Below are positions 15,256 through 24,073 of a stretch of DNA of 40,831 nucleotides, one piece after another; positions within the stretch are counted from its first letter, which is position 1; each line of letters opens with the position of its first letter. The position numbers were made by a program, and so were the translations under genes. Source of the DNA: an uncultured Actinomycetes bacterium (lineage in GTDB: Bacteria > Actinomycetota > Actinomycetes > Mycobacteriales > Mycobacteriaceae); assembly GCA_903877095.1 (NCBI GenBank), contig CAIRCP010000078.1, forward strand, positions 1 to 40,831, given 5' to 3'. The notes under the pieces were generated by a model. The model did no database searches. It was not told the origin of the DNA and worked only from the letters and a program-made list of their open reading frames with translations.

Positions 15256-17036
15256 ATCGGCTTGCGCCCGTCGCCGCCGCCGTCGGCGGGCAGGTACCCG
15301 AGCCGGATGGCCTCACGGCGAACCGCTTCATCGAGTTCCCGGCGCGCGGCATCCGGGGCTGTCGCAGGCGCGGCGACCCGTACGCCCAGGGCTTTCTGGA
15401 AGTACTCCTCCACCGTGCGAAACGGCGGGTCCGCAACAGACAGCACGATGTGCAGGTCACCGGGCGCTCCGCTGCCCAGCCCGCCCCCGCCATGGCCCGT
15501 CGCGATCAGGGTCTGGCCGGTCCGAACTCCGGCCGGGACGTTGACTTGCAGGGTCCGCTCAAGAGAGTGCCCGCCCCTGCCGTCGCATTCGGTGCACGGG
15601 TCATCGCTGCTCAATCCGCTGCCGCGGCAGTCCGGGCAGTCCGCGGCGAATCGGTGGTGGCTTCCCGGCAGGTGCTGCGGGGACCCGCCGGGACTGCCGG
15701 AGCTTGTCTGTGCCCGGCATCCGCGTCCCCCGCAGCGGGCACAGGCAGTCAGGCTGATGCCGGGGCGCCCGCCGCTGCCGTTGCACTGCCGGCAGGGCGT
15801 GCCGAAGTCGGTTGTCAGGGTCACCGCGGTACCGGCGGCGGCTTCGGTGTGGTTCAGAGTTCCGGTGATGGTGACGGTGGCTCCGCGCAGGCTGCATGCG
15901 CCGGTGATGCGCAGTCGGCTGCCATCCCGGCCCAGCCCGATGGCGCCGTCGGCCAGTCCGGTGGCGCCGGGGCAGTCGAAGCTGCACTCGCGCACGTCGA
16001 GTTCGGCGGCGCCGGCCGCGGCCGCGCCGAGCGCGTTCGCCGAGGAGATGCGGCATCCGGTCAGGCTCGCCGTGCTGCCCGGTCCCTCCGCGTAAACCGG
16101 CGCGAGTTCTCCATCGGCCTGCAGATCGCAGTCGCTGATCCGGGCCGCCGCGCCGTCGGCCACCTCGACACCACGGCCGGTGCTGCCGACGAACCTGCAA
16201 CTCGACACGTCGAGGTCACTGTGGTCGTCGAGGGCGATCACCGCGGCCAGCTCTCCGCTCCCGACGAAGTCGCAGTTGTCCACCCTTGCCCGGCCCGCGC
16301 CCCGGACGAACACACCGTGCGCGGTCATGGGGCCGAACCTGCAGCCGGTCACATCGGCGTCGCTGCCGGATCCGACAGCGATCACCGCAGTCCAGCGGTC
16401 AGACAGGTAATGGTCGAAACTGCAGCCGGCCACCCGGGCCGTCGCGCCGCCCTCGGCCATCACGGCGTGGCCCGTTGTGCCGGCGAATCGGCAGTCGGTG
16501 ACGTCCACGCTGGTTCCGGGATCGCTCACCGCGACCGCCGGGGCCTGGAAGGACGCGAAATCGCAGTCCGTCAACCGCGCTGCGGCTCCCTTGCCGAGGC
16601 GGACGGCGCCGGCCTCACCGCCGGTGAACCGGCATTCGGTGAAGTCCAGGACGCTGCCCGTGCCGGTGGCGATCACCGAGGAGCGGCCCGGGGCCGACGT
16701 GAACCGACAGTCGTTGGCGATGACGCGGGCTCCGGGCGAGGCGGTGAGCACACCTGTGCCGGTGATCCCGGACATCGCCAAGGCGGCCGGGCCGGAGACG
16801 ACGATGTCGTCGGGCACCACCGCGCCGATGGTGGACACCAATCGCACGCTCCTGCGGATCCGCACCGGACCGGAGCCGGGGGCCAGCCCGTCCGGGACCG
16901 TCACGGTGTCACCGTCGGCGGCGCGGGCGATCAGGTCGGCCAACGAGACCCCCGTCGCCCCGGTCTGTCCGCGCCGCATCGGGGAGCGATGAAGCGGAAC
17001 GGTTAGCGCCGCGTCGCTCGCGCATGCCTCCGACAC
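15252..17036 (-). CDS. beta-helix / DnaJ zinc-finger / DnaJ C-terminal domain fusion protein
   Basis: This 594-residue protein has an unusual architecture. Residues about 30-395 form a right-handed parallel beta-helix of roughly 23-27-residue coils (for example ARVDNCDFVGSGELAAVIAL), with one Cys per coil at 110, 135, 158, 182, 205, 232, 255, 280, 303, 328, 351 and 381. Residues 415-488 contain the four CxxCxGxG motifs of the DnaJ zinc finger (CRQCNGSG, CARCGGRG, CPDCRGSG, CTECDGRG). Residues 492-540 are the DnaJ peptide-binding C-terminal domain (LQVNVPAGVRTGQTL...GDLHIVLSVADPPF). The tail (560-585) is helical. There is no J-domain HPD motif and no signal peptide. GTG 17036 is used; ATG 16979 is an alternative, and neither has a clear ribosome site. 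It lies downstream of the metallothionein on the same strand (130-base gap). I infer a metal- or stress-linked scaffold or chaperone; the actual function is unknown. Confidence 0.85.
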   Translation of the reverse strand: MSEACASDAALTVPLHRSPMRRGQTGATGVSLADLIARAADGDTVTVPDGLAPGSGPVRIRRSVRLVSTIGAVVPDDIVVSGPAALAMSGITGTGVLTASPGARVIANDCRFTSAPGRSSVIATGTGSVLDFTECRFTGGEAGAVRLGKGAAARLTDCDFASFQAPAVAVSDPGTSVDVTDCRFAGTTGHAVMAEGGATARVAGCSFDHYLSDRWTAVIAVGSGSDADVTGCRFGPMTAHGVFVRGAGRARVDNCDFVGSGELAAVIALDDHSDLDVSSCRFVGSTGRGVEVADGAAARISDCDLQADGELAPVYAEGPGSTASLTGCRISSANALGAAAAGAAELDVRECSFDCPGATGLADGAIGLGRDGSRLRITGACSLRGATVTITGTLNHTEAAAGTAVTLTTDFGTPCRQCNGSGGRPGISLTACARCGGRGCRAQTSSGSPGGSPQHLPGSHHRFAADCPDCRGSGLSSDDPCTECDGRGGHSLERTLQVNVPAGVRTGQTLIATGHGGGGLGSGAPGDLHIVLSVADPPFRTVEEYFQKALGVRVAAPATAPDAARRELDEAVRREAIRLGYLPADGGGDGRKPI

Positions 17037-17166
17037 CCGCGCAAGTTAACTCGCGTAACTGACAATCATGCGGTGACGGCGAAACGTGTCGCCAGCCGGT
17101 GACCGAGTTGAGGTCAGCCTGTGCTGTGGCCGTGACGAGACGCAATGTGCCCGTGGCTTACGTGGC

Positions 17167-17340
17167 TCAGGAGCCGCAGGAGCAATCCGGTCCGCAGGTG
17201 CACGGCGAGCAGGTGCAGTTGGCGTTGCCGCAACCCGAAGCGGGTTGACCACAGCTGCAGTCCGGCCCACAGCTACACGACGAACAGGTGCAGTTCGGGT
17301 TGCTGCAGCTGCCGGCTTGCTCGGTTTTCTCGGTGGTCAC
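17167..17340 (-). CDS. metallothionein made of two exact 7-Cys repeats
   Basis: This 57-residue, cysteine-rich protein has 14 Cys and almost no hydrophobic residues. GTG at 17340 overlaps the PepSY gene stop (GTGA) and GGAAGG lies 9 bases upstream. The mature part is two copies of the same pattern, C-x4-C-x-C-x2-C-x-C-x3-C-x-C, at residues 12-30 and 37-55, exactly 25 residues apart; the copies read CSNPNCTCSSCSCGPDCSC and CGNANCTCSPCTCGPDCSC. Such proteins bind Cu(I), Zn or Cd through thiolates. It differs from MymT of M. tuberculosis. Co-translation with PepSY, and the nearby ctpB, copZ and copD genes, point to copper. The next 130 bases (17037-17166) hold no gene, only a weak hairpin near 17077-17092. 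Confidence 0.88.
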   Translation of the reverse strand: MTTEKTEQAGSCSNPNCTCSSCSCGPDCSCGQPASGCGNANCTCSPCTCGPDCSCGS

Positions 17341-18866
17341 AGTTCTTGTCCTTCCACGGGCTGGGCGGGTTGTTGGTTCCGACGGCGGGATTCCACGATC
17401 GTCTCAGCGATCAGTACCACCAGCAGCGTTACGCCGAAGGACGGATACAGCACGGCCAGCGCGGTCGCGATGACTCCGATGGCGACGACGGCGCCAGGCG
17501 GGGTGTGGGAGCGCACCGAATCGCTGGTGCGGCCGGGCAATCCGGCGGTTCCGGTGGGCCGGCGCTTCCACCACATCGCGACGGCGGTGACGATGCTGGT
17601 GAGCAGGCCCAGGCAGGCGGCGGTGGCCAGGATCCGGGTGAGCACGCCGTACTGGGTGCCCATGTGCATGTCGACAGCCCAACTGGTGATTCGCGACAGC
17701 GCGCCGTCCTGGTCGGCGGTGGCGTTGGTGATGGTCCGCCCGGTGAACTGGTCGAGGTAGAGGGTCCGCTGTTCGGAGAGCTTCTGCGGCCAGTGGTTGA
17801 CCACGGTGTAGCTGCCCCAGGTCGTCGCACCATCAGCGGTGGTGTCCGACGGCGGCATGATCGAGTAGCCCGGAATCATCTGCTCTGACTTGGCGATCTG
17901 GTCAATGTCGTTGAAGCCCAACGGCTTTGACGCCGGGGAGCCCGACGCGTACACCGGGTCCGCCTTGTCGGCCCAGGCGATGCGCCGGCCAAGCCGGTCG
18001 AAGTCGCCGACCGTGGCCGGCGTGGACGGCGCGTCGACCTCGGTGGCGGGGGTGACGGTGGAGGCCACCGCACGCCAGTTCTCGCCCCAGTACCGCGACC
18101 AGGTCAGCCCGGAGACGATGTAGCAGATCAGCACCACCGACAGCAGGATTCCCGTGGCGGCGTGCAGATCTCGCCAGCGGATGCGGCCGCCCTTCTTCCA
18201 CCGGACGGCCAGTCGCGGCTTGCCGCGCTCGATGGCCCGCGGCCACCACAGGTAGATGCCGGTGGCCGCCAGTACGAGCACCCAGACGGCGGTCATCTCG
18301 ATCAGCAGGTTGCCGATGCCCACCCGAATGGACCCCTCGGGGTGGGCCGACGGGGCGATCAGATGGCCCAGCGCGGGCAGGGCCAGTGTCGGCCCGTCGT
18401 TGCCGAACATCCGGTGCAGTTGGTTGGCCCAGCCGACCAGACCGTCGAGTTCGTGGCGCTGGCCCAAGTAGTTTCCGGTGTGGGGGTCGACGAAGACCTG
18501 GGTGACGTTGCGTTCGCCCACCCCGGATTCCACGGTCGGCAGGAAGTCGACCTGGGTCGATCTGCCCGGGCCTTCCGGGGGTGTCACCGCGTCCAGCGTC
18601 ATCGCGGAGTCCACGTGTTGGCGGGCGGTGGCGATCTGGGCGTCGAGGGAAACCGTCGACGGCGCAGCGCTGACGACCTTGAGATCCCGGTGCAGCCACA
18701 AATCCAGCGGCTGGGTGTAGAGGATGATCAGGCCGGTGCAGGCCAGGGTGATCAGCGCCGGCGCCGCGAAGAGTCCGATCCAGAAGTGCAGCCGCCAGAT
18801 TCGACGCAGGATGGCTGACCGGCCGCGCCGCTCGTCTCGATCGACCGGCTCTTGAACAGTGACCAC
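17337..18866 (-). CDS. PepSY-associated transmembrane protein (PiuB-like)
   Basis: This 509-residue inner-membrane protein starts at GTG 18866 with GGAGGG 5 bases upstream. It has four main transmembrane segments in the PepSY_TM pattern: RIWRLHFWIGLFAAPALITLACTG near residue 25-47, a helix pair near 200-220 and 240-265 (LIEMTAVWVLVLAATGIYLWWP; DLHAATGILLSVVLICYIVSG), one near 415-435, and a hydrophobic C-terminal segment. PepSY domains lie between them outside the membrane (DPHTGNYLG; DQFTGRTIT). Relatives (PiuB/FhuF-like) are tied to iron or copper handling, perhaps as reductases. An ECF-type promoter and an inverted repeat lie directly upstream, and the metallothionein is the next gene in the operon. 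Confidence 0.88.
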   Translation of the reverse strand: MVTVQEPVDRDERRGRSAILRRIWRLHFWIGLFAAPALITLACTGLIILYTQPLDLWLHRDLKVVSAAPSTVSLDAQIATARQHVDSAMTLDAVTPPEGPGRSTQVDFLPTVESGVGERNVTQVFVDPHTGNYLGQRHELDGLVGWANQLHRMFGNDGPTLALPALGHLIAPSAHPEGSIRVGIGNLLIEMTAVWVLVLAATGIYLWWPRAIERGKPRLAVRWKKGGRIRWRDLHAATGILLSVVLICYIVSGLTWSRYWGENWRAVASTVTPATEVDAPSTPATVGDFDRLGRRIAWADKADPVYASGSPASKPLGFNDIDQIAKSEQMIPGYSIMPPSDTTADGATTWGSYTVVNHWPQKLSEQRTLYLDQFTGRTITNATADQDGALSRITSWAVDMHMGTQYGVLTRILATAACLGLLTSIVTAVAMWWKRRPTGTAGLPGRTSDSVRSHTPPGAVVAIGVIATALAVLYPSFGVTLLVVLIAETIVESRRRNQQPAQPVEGQEL

Positions 18867-18877
18867 CGCAACCCTCC

Positions 18878-18905
18878 GCGACTAGTGCTTCCTCCCACTA
18901 GTCGC
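18878..18905. promoter_or_regulatory. perfect 10-bp inverted repeat over the PepSY promoter
   Basis: GCGACTAGTG and CACTAGTCGC are separated by 8 bases. The outer arm contains the promoter -10 element, so the repeat spans about -12 to +15. As DNA it could be an operator. An RNA hairpin is less likely, because the transcript should begin inside the repeat. Confidence 0.55.
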
Positions 18906-18926
18906 AGCCGATGTGCCGTCGGTTCC
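18900..18926 (-). promoter_or_regulatory. ECF sigma promoter for the PepSY-metallothionein operon
   Basis: On the minus strand GGAAC (18926-18922) and CGACT (18904-18900) are separated by exactly 17 bases, the same element found before ctpB, the His/Met membrane protein and the zf-HC2 gene. The predicted transcript starts near 18893, about 27 bases before GTG 18866. Confidence 0.75.
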
Positions 18927-18938
18927 CGCGAGAACCGA

Positions 18939-19484
18939 TCAGCCGGTGAGGTCGTCCCGCCGCGCGGCGGCGATCAGGTCATCGCGGCCCCGGGCCACCC
19001 GGGAGCGGATGGTGCCTACCGGGCAGCCGCACACGTCGGCCGCCTCCTCGTAGGAGAGCCCGAGCACCTGCGTCAGCACCAGGGCGTCGCGGCGGTCGGG
19101 GTCCAGACCCTCAAGCAACAGGCGGACTTCGACGACGTCCTCCATCCGCGCGGTGTGCTGCGGTCGGCTGAGCAGGCCGTCGAGATCGACCTGCGAGGTG
19201 GTTCGCGGGCGGGCCTGGTTGCGCCGGATCTGGTCGACGACGACGCGCCGGGCGATAGAGAGCAGCCAGGTCCGGGCCGAGGACCGTCCGGCGAAACGCG
19301 GCAGCGCTCCGATGACCCGCAGGTAGGTCTCCTGGGTGAGGTCGTCGGCGCTACCGGGGTCGGCCAGGAATGCCACCGTGCGCCACACGTCGCGCTCGGT
19401 GGCGCGGATGAACTCGTCGAGGGCCGCACGGTCACCGCGCCCGGCGGCCAGCGCCAGCCTGGTGAGCGGATCGACGTCGGTCAC
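18939..19484 (-). CDS. sigC: ECF RNA polymerase sigma factor, SigC-like
   Basis: This 181-residue sigma factor has only regions 2 and 4. Region 2 is [36 protein letters not shown] followed by [19 protein letters not shown]. Region 4 is [47 protein letters not shown], ending in DDLTG. The sequence closely follows what I remember of mycobacterial SigC ([33 protein letters not shown]-terminal DDLTG). In M. tuberculosis SigC has been linked to copper acquisition genes including ctpB. Here it is divergent from ctpB, with 137 bases between the two starts. The start is GTG 19484 with a weak AGGGTG upstream. Its own upstream region lacks the GGAAC-N17-CGACT element. Confidence 0.85.
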   Translation of the reverse strand: MTDVDPLTRLALAAGRGDRAALDEFIRATERDVWRTVAFLADPGSADDLTQETYLRVIGALPRFAGRSSARTWLLSIARRVVVDQIRRNQARPRTTSQVDLDGLLSRPQHTARMEDVVEVRLLLEGLDPDRRDALVLTQVLGLSYEEAADVCGCPVGTIRSRVARGRDDLIAAARRDDLTG

Positions 19485-19558
19485 GGTGTGTCACCCTAAG
19501 TGATGAGCGCCGGCCCGGCCCCGAGATGGGCCGGCAATTTCGTTGGCCTGTTCCCCGC

Positions 19559-19585
19559 GGAACTTTCAGCCGGCCGCAGCCGACT
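19559..19585 (+). promoter_or_regulatory. ECF sigma promoter for ctpB-copZ
   Basis: GGAAC (19559-19563) and CGACT (19581-19585) are 17 bases apart; the -35 region reads GGAACTTTC, the same nine bases as in the promoter at 24011. The predicted start is near 19592, giving a leader of about 30 bases with GAGGAGG before ATG 19622. CTGTC-AG-GACAG follows at 19584-19595. Confidence 0.78.
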
Positions 19586-19621
19586 GTCAGGACAGCAGCA
19601 GTACGTACTGCGAGGAGGGCG

Positions 19622-21886
19622 ATGACCACGACCGTGGTCGGCGGAGTCGAGGCGCCGACGATCCGCCGCGTCGAACTCGACGTGTCGGGGATGACGTGCG
19701 CGGCGTGCGCCGCGCGAGTGGAGAACCGGCTCAACAAGCTGGACGGGGTCCGTGCGTCGGTCAACTACGCCACCCGGGTCGCCACCGTCGACGCACCCGA
19801 CGCCGTGTCTGCCGAGGACCTGTGCGACGTCGTCGAGAAGGCGGGCTACGACGCGGAGTTGCGCACCGCGGGCGCCGAGGATCGCCCGGACCCTGACGAT
19901 GCCACCGCCCGCTCGCTGCTGACCCGCCTGGCGGTCGCCGCGGTGCTTTTCGTTCCGCTGTCGCACCTGTCGGTGATGTTCGCGGTGTTGCCCTCGACCC
20001 GTTTCCCCGGCTGGCAGTGGCTGCTGACCACGCTGGCGCTGCCGATCGTCACGTGGGCCGCCTGGCCGTTCCACCGCGTCGCGTTGCGCAACGCCCGCCA
20101 TCGGGTCGCCTCCATGGAAACCCTGATCTCGGTGGGGATCACCGCGGCGACGCTGTGGTCGTTGGTGACGATCTTCGTCGAACACCCCCGACGGCAGACC
20201 CACGGCGTGTGGCAGGCGCTGATGAGCAGCGACGCCATCTACCTGGAGGTGGCCGCGGGGGTCACGGTGTTCGTCTTGGCGGGCCGCTACTTCGAGGCGC
20301 GGGCCAAGTCGAAGGCCGGCAGTGCGTTGCGGACGCTGGCCGCGCTGAGCGCGAAGAACGTCACGGTGCTGCTGGCCGACGGCACCGAAATGGTCCTTCC
20401 CGCAGCGGAACTCAAGGAGCAGCAACACGTCGTCGTCCGTCCCGGGGAGACCATCGCCGCCGACGGCCTGGTGGTCGAGGGCGGCGCCGCGGTGGACTGC
20501 AGCGCGATGACCGGCGAGTCGCACCCCGTCCGGGTGCAGCCCGGCGCCAGCGTGATCGGCGGCACCGTCGTCCTCGACGGCCGGCTCATCGTGGAGGCGG
20601 CGGCGGTCGGGGCGGACACCCACTTCGCCGGCATGGTGCGCCTCGTCGAGCACGCCCAGGTGCAGAAAGCCGACGCTCAGCGGCTCGCGGACCGCATCGC
20701 GGGCGTCTTCGTGCCGGCGGTGTTCGTGATCGCGGCGCTGACCGCCGGCGGTTGGCTGCTGGCCGGCTCCGGGGCGGAGAAGGCGTTTTCCGCGGCACTG
20801 GCGGTGCTGGTCATCGCCTGCCCGTGCGCGCTGGGCCTGGCGACCCCGACCGCCATGATGGTGGCCTCCGGCCGCGGCGCCCAGTTGGGCATCTTCCTCA
20901 AGGGATACCGCGCCCTGGAAGCCATCCGCGCCGTCGACACCGTGGTGTTCGACAAGACCGGCACCCTGACCACCGGCCACCTGGCGGTCACCGCCGTCAC
21001 CCCCGCCGAGGGCTGGAGTCGCGACGACGTCGTCGCACTCGCCGCCGCCGTCGAAGCCGGCTCCGAACACGCCATCGCGACGGCGATCCTCGCCGTCACC
21101 GACGAGCGCAGTCCGGTCCGGGACTTTCATGCCGTGGCGGGCCGCGGCGTCACCGCGACGGTGGGATCGCGCCAGGTCGCAGTGGGCCGGCCCGCCTGGG
21201 TCGCGCAGGGCAAGACCGTGCCCGAGGCGCTCGGCGCGGCCCGGCTGAAGGGCGAATCCGACGGGCAGACAGTCGTTCTCGTCGCGGTGGACGGCGCGGT
21301 GTGCGGGGCTATCGCCGTGGCCGACGCGGTTAAGGACAGTGCCGCCGACGCCGTCGCCGCGCTGCATGAGCGCGGCTGGAAAACCGTGCTGCTCACCGGC
21401 GACAACCCGACCGCGGCCGCCGAGGTGGCCGCCCAGGTCGGCATCGAGGACGTCATCGCCGGGGTGCTGCCCGAAGGCAAGGTCGACGTCATCGAGCAGT
21501 TGCGGGAGCGGGGCCGGGTGGTGGCCATGGTCGGTGACGGCATCAACGACGGCCCCGCCCTGGTGTCGGCCGACCTCGGCCTGGCCATCGGACGGGGCAC
21601 CGACGTCGCCATCGCCGCTGCCGACGTCATCCTGGTGCGCGACGATCTGCGTTCGGTCCCACAGGCACTCGACCTCGCCCGGGCCACCATGCGCACCATC
21701 CGGATGAACCTGGTGTGGGCGTTCGGCTACAACATCGCCGCCATCCCGATCGCCGCGGCCGGCCTGCTCAACCCGCTGATCGCCGGCGCCGCGATGGCCT
21801 TCTCGTCCTTCTTCGTCGTCTCCAATAGCCTGCGGCTGCGGAACTTCAGCCGCGAGAGCTCCACACTGAAAGGGCCAAAAGCATGA
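19622..21886 (+). CDS. ctpB: P1B-type copper-transporting ATPase CtpB
   Basis: This 754-residue ATPase starts at ATG 19622 after GAGGAGG. The N-terminal HMA metal-binding domain has [11 protein letters not shown] (Cys26, Cys29). The membrane part carries the CPC copper site IACPCALG (Cys400-Pro-Cys402). Other motifs are TGES in MTGESHPV, phosphorylation site DKTGT (Asp444), TGDN, and [10 protein letters not shown]. The HP dipeptide of the nucleotide domain is SEHA here, as I also recall for M. tuberculosis CtpB. Long stretches ([49 protein letters not shown]) agree with my memory of CtpB. It moves Cu(I) across the inner membrane at ATP cost, and direction is not settled for this subgroup. The stop overlaps the copZ start. 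Confidence 0.93.
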   Translation: MTTTVVGGVEAPTIRRVELDVSGMTCAACAARVENRLNKLDGVRASVNYATRVATVDAPDAVSAEDLCDVVEKAGYDAELRTAGAEDRPDPDDATARSLLTRLAVAAVLFVPLSHLSVMFAVLPSTRFPGWQWLLTTLALPIVTWAAWPFHRVALRNARHRVASMETLISVGITAATLWSLVTIFVEHPRRQTHGVWQALMSSDAIYLEVAAGVTVFVLAGRYFEARAKSKAGSALRTLAALSAKNVTVLLADGTEMVLPAAELKEQQHVVVRPGETIAADGLVVEGGAAVDCSAMTGESHPVRVQPGASVIGGTVVLDGRLIVEAAAVGADTHFAGMVRLVEHAQVQKADAQRLADRIAGVFVPAVFVIAALTAGGWLLAGSGAEKAFSAALAVLVIACPCALGLATPTAMMVASGRGAQLGIFLKGYRALEAIRAVDTVVFDKTGTLTTGHLAVTAVTPAEGWSRDDVVALAAAVEAGSEHAIATAILAVTDERSPVRDFHAVAGRGVTATVGSRQVAVGRPAWVAQGKTVPEALGAARLKGESDGQTVVLVAVDGAVCGAIAVADAVKDSAADAVAALHERGWKTVLLTGDNPTAAAEVAAQVGIEDVIAGVLPEGKVDVIEQLRERGRVVAMVGDGINDGPALVSADLGLAIGRGTDVAIAAADVILVRDDLRSVPQALDLARATMRTIRMNLVWAFGYNIAAIPIAAAGLLNPLIAGAAMAFSSFFVVSNSLRLRNFSRESSTLKGPKA

Positions 21887-22101
21887 TGAGTCAGACGTTT
21901 TCCGTCACCGGGCTGAGCTGCCAGAGTTGCGTCAACCACGTCACCACCGCGCTGAGCGCCCTGGCGGGTGTTGAGGGTGTGACGGTCGATCTGGAGCCCA
22001 GGGGCACCTCGACGGTCCACGTCGAGGCTTCGGCGCCGCTCACCGATGACCAGGTCCAGGCCGCTCTGGCCGAGGAGGGCAACTACTCGCTGGTGCGCTG
22101 A
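21883..22101 (+). CDS. CopZ-like copper chaperone (HMA domain)
   Basis: This 72-residue free-standing heavy-metal-associated domain begins [20 protein letters not shown], with the metal site C13-x2-C16, and ends with the beta-alpha-beta pattern [17 protein letters not shown]. It would bind Cu(I) in the cytoplasm and hand it to CtpB. ATG 21883 overlaps the ctpB stop, and a second ATG at 21886 follows directly. The 3' end overlaps the convergent CopD/CtaG gene by 19 bases. Confidence 0.9.
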   Translation: MMSQTFSVTGLSCQSCVNHVTTALSALAGVEGVTVDLEPRGTSTVHVEASAPLTDDQVQAALAEEGNYSLVR

Positions 22102-23969
22102 CGCGCCAACTCGCGCAGCATGTTGTTGTAGGCCGCCAGGTCGTCGTCGTAACCGGCGTCGGCGTGCCGGTCGGAGCGCACCGAGGCCCGGCGATCCTGG
22201 CGTGCCCACTGCGTCACCAGCGCGATCACCACGATCACCAGCGGGACTTCGCTTGCGCCCCAGGCGATCGCCCCACCGAGGTGTTGGTCGGCGTTGAGAT
22301 CGGAAACCCACGGCAGGGCCAGTCCGCGGTAGAAGTTCCCACCGACCGGGGACTCCGATGACATCATCGCCAGCCCGAAGAACGCATGAAACGGCATGAT
22401 GGCGAACAGCAACGCGAGCCGGCCGAGGAAGGGCAGACGGCGCGGTCCGGGGTCGACGCCGATGATGCCCCAATAGAACAGGTACCCGGTGAGCAGGAAA
22501 TGCAGCGCCATCAACTCATGGCCCCAGTGGTAGCGCACCAGCGTGTCGAACAGCGGGGTGAAATACACGGCGTAGAGCGAGCCGACGAACAACACGAATG
22601 CGGTGATCGGACTGGACAGGAACGCGGTGAAACGCGAGTGCACCACGTGGACAATCCATTCCCGCGGCCCCGGCGGCGCGCCCTGCGCGGCGGACGGTAA
22701 CACCCGCAGCGCCAACGTGACCGGAGCGCCCAGCACCAGCAGCACCGGCACGAACATGTTCAGCATCATGTGCTCGACCATGTGCATGCTGAACATCGCC
22801 GACCCGTAGGACCGCACACCCGAACTCGTCGCGAGCAGCATGGCCGCACAACCGGCCAGCCAGGCGAGCGTGCGCCCGGCCGGCCAGCGATCACCGCGGC
22901 GCCGCAACCGCAGCACGCCGAACACATAGATGGCGGCGAGAACCAAAGCGGCGACTCCGAGGAAGGTGTCGAAACGCCAGAACGTCAACAGCCGCAACGG
23001 TGTTGGCGGCCCCGGCAGTTCGTAGCCCAACAGCACGTCCCACAGCGTCGGCTTGGTGGACAGCAGCAGCGGCGCGGTCTGAACGGCCATGAGCGACAAC
23101 GCGGCCAGGGCTGCGACTGCTAGAACGGCGCCGCCGCGTCGTGGGGGCACCAATCCACCCACCAACGCCGCGGCCACCACCAGGGCGAGCCAGCCGAAGC
23201 CCGACGTCAGATTCCCGACTCCCACCCGCAGTACGAGAAGAGCGATCCCGTACAGCACCGCCACCGACGCGGCGGCAAGCGCGGTGATCTCGACACGACG
23301 GCGAACCGCGGGATCGGGGGCGGCCACCGTGCCGACGATTCCCATGCCAGCCCAGACCGAGACGGCGACCGCGAAGACGATCACCGAACTCGTCGCATAG
23401 TCGTGATTGGGCCCCTGGCCGGCGTTGCCCGTGACCGGGACGGCGACAACGCCGATGGTCGCCGGAATCAGCAGCGGCACATGCCAGTCCCACCGCACCG
23501 TCAGACGCGTCAACACGGCGAGCGCGGCGGCGCACACCGCGACGGCGATCCACGCCCGTCCGGTCTCCGAGGCGCCCAGCGCCGCGGTCAGCCCGCCACC
23601 GCCCAACAGCCGCGTCCACGCGACACCAGCGTCGGCCGCGGCCTGCACCACCACCATCGACGACGCTGTGGCGAACCACAGCACAGCGGTCCGTTCCACC
23701 GCCAGGTGCGCTCGGAAGGCGGCCGGGTCCAGCACGCCACGATCGTCCGGATGTGCGGTGATGAGAACCAGAACCAGCCCACCCAGGCACACCGCACCGG
23801 CGGTCAGGGCGGTGAAGTGGCCCAGCGCCTCCAGGATGGTCGTCGTCGTTGCGGGGGAGAGGACCGTTGCCGCATATGCCGCGACAGCAACCGCTGCCAG
23901 GGCTACGCTGCTCAGCAGCGCCCATCCGACCCGACGCGGTCGGTCGATGGCGGGGTCTGCGGCGGTCAT
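22083..23969 (-). CDS. CopD / CtaG-type integral membrane protein
   Basis: This 628-residue protein has about 13-15 transmembrane helices. The N-terminal half (to about 330) is a CopD-like copper-resistance domain (ALGHFTALTAGAVCLGGLVLVL ... WDWHVPLLIPATIG). The C-terminal half is a CtaG/caa3 cytochrome oxidase assembly domain with SMHMVEHMMLNMFVPVLLVLGAP, many His and Met in and near membranes, and HWGHELMALHFLLTGYLFYWGIIG. It resembles the M. tuberculosis protein beside ctpB (Rv0102, from memory). Its likely role is copper import or delivery to cuproenzymes. ATG 23969 has no ribosome site; TACACT at 23983-23978 ends 8 bases before it, so a near-leaderless transcript is likely. This gene does not carry the ECF promoter. 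Confidence 0.9.
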   Translation of the reverse strand: MTAADPAIDRPRRVGWALLSSVALAAVAVAAYAATVLSPATTTTILEALGHFTALTAGAVCLGGLVLVLITAHPDDRGVLDPAAFRAHLAVERTAVLWFATASSMVVVQAAADAGVAWTRLLGGGGLTAALGASETGRAWIAVAVCAAALAVLTRLTVRWDWHVPLLIPATIGVVAVPVTGNAGQGPNHDYATSSVIVFAVAVSVWAGMGIVGTVAAPDPAVRRRVEITALAAASVAVLYGIALLVLRVGVGNLTSGFGWLALVVAAALVGGLVPPRRGGAVLAVAALAALSLMAVQTAPLLLSTKPTLWDVLLGYELPGPPTPLRLLTFWRFDTFLGVAALVLAAIYVFGVLRLRRRGDRWPAGRTLAWLAGCAAMLLATSSGVRSYGSAMFSMHMVEHMMLNMFVPVLLVLGAPVTLALRVLPSAAQGAPPGPREWIVHVVHSRFTAFLSSPITAFVLFVGSLYAVYFTPLFDTLVRYHWGHELMALHFLLTGYLFYWGIIGVDPGPRRLPFLGRLALLFAIMPFHAFFGLAMMSSESPVGGNFYRGLALPWVSDLNADQHLGGAIAWGASEVPLVIVVIALVTQWARQDRRASVRSDRHADAGYDDDLAAYNNMLRELARQRTSE

Positions 23970-24010
23970 GGGCGGTGAGTGTAGATGGTGACAGTGCGTT
24001 GTTTTTTGGG

Positions 24011-24037
24011 GGAACTTTCGCCCTGCCGGCCGCGACT
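24011..24037 (+). promoter_or_regulatory. ECF sigma promoter for the His/Met-loop membrane protein
   Basis: GGAACTTTC at 24011-24019 and CGACT at 24033-24037 have the same 17-base spacer as the ctpB promoter. The predicted start is near 24044, about 30 bases before ATG 24074. Confidence 0.78.
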
Positions 24038-24073
24038 AATGCCCGGGACCCCCGAATTCATTGGAGCGCGTCG

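Noticed and set aside
15450-17006. A 518-residue open frame on the plus strand opposite the beta-helix/DnaJ gene
   Set aside because: It is low-complexity (Ala/Gly/Arg-rich), matches no fold, and is the GC-driven mirror of a gene with clear domains. Long shadow frames of this type occur all over the window.
19485-19621. The GGAAC at about 19556-19552 on the minus strand as an autoregulatory ECF promoter for the sigma gene
   Set aside because: GGAAC is present, but no CGACT-like element follows at 16-18 bases.
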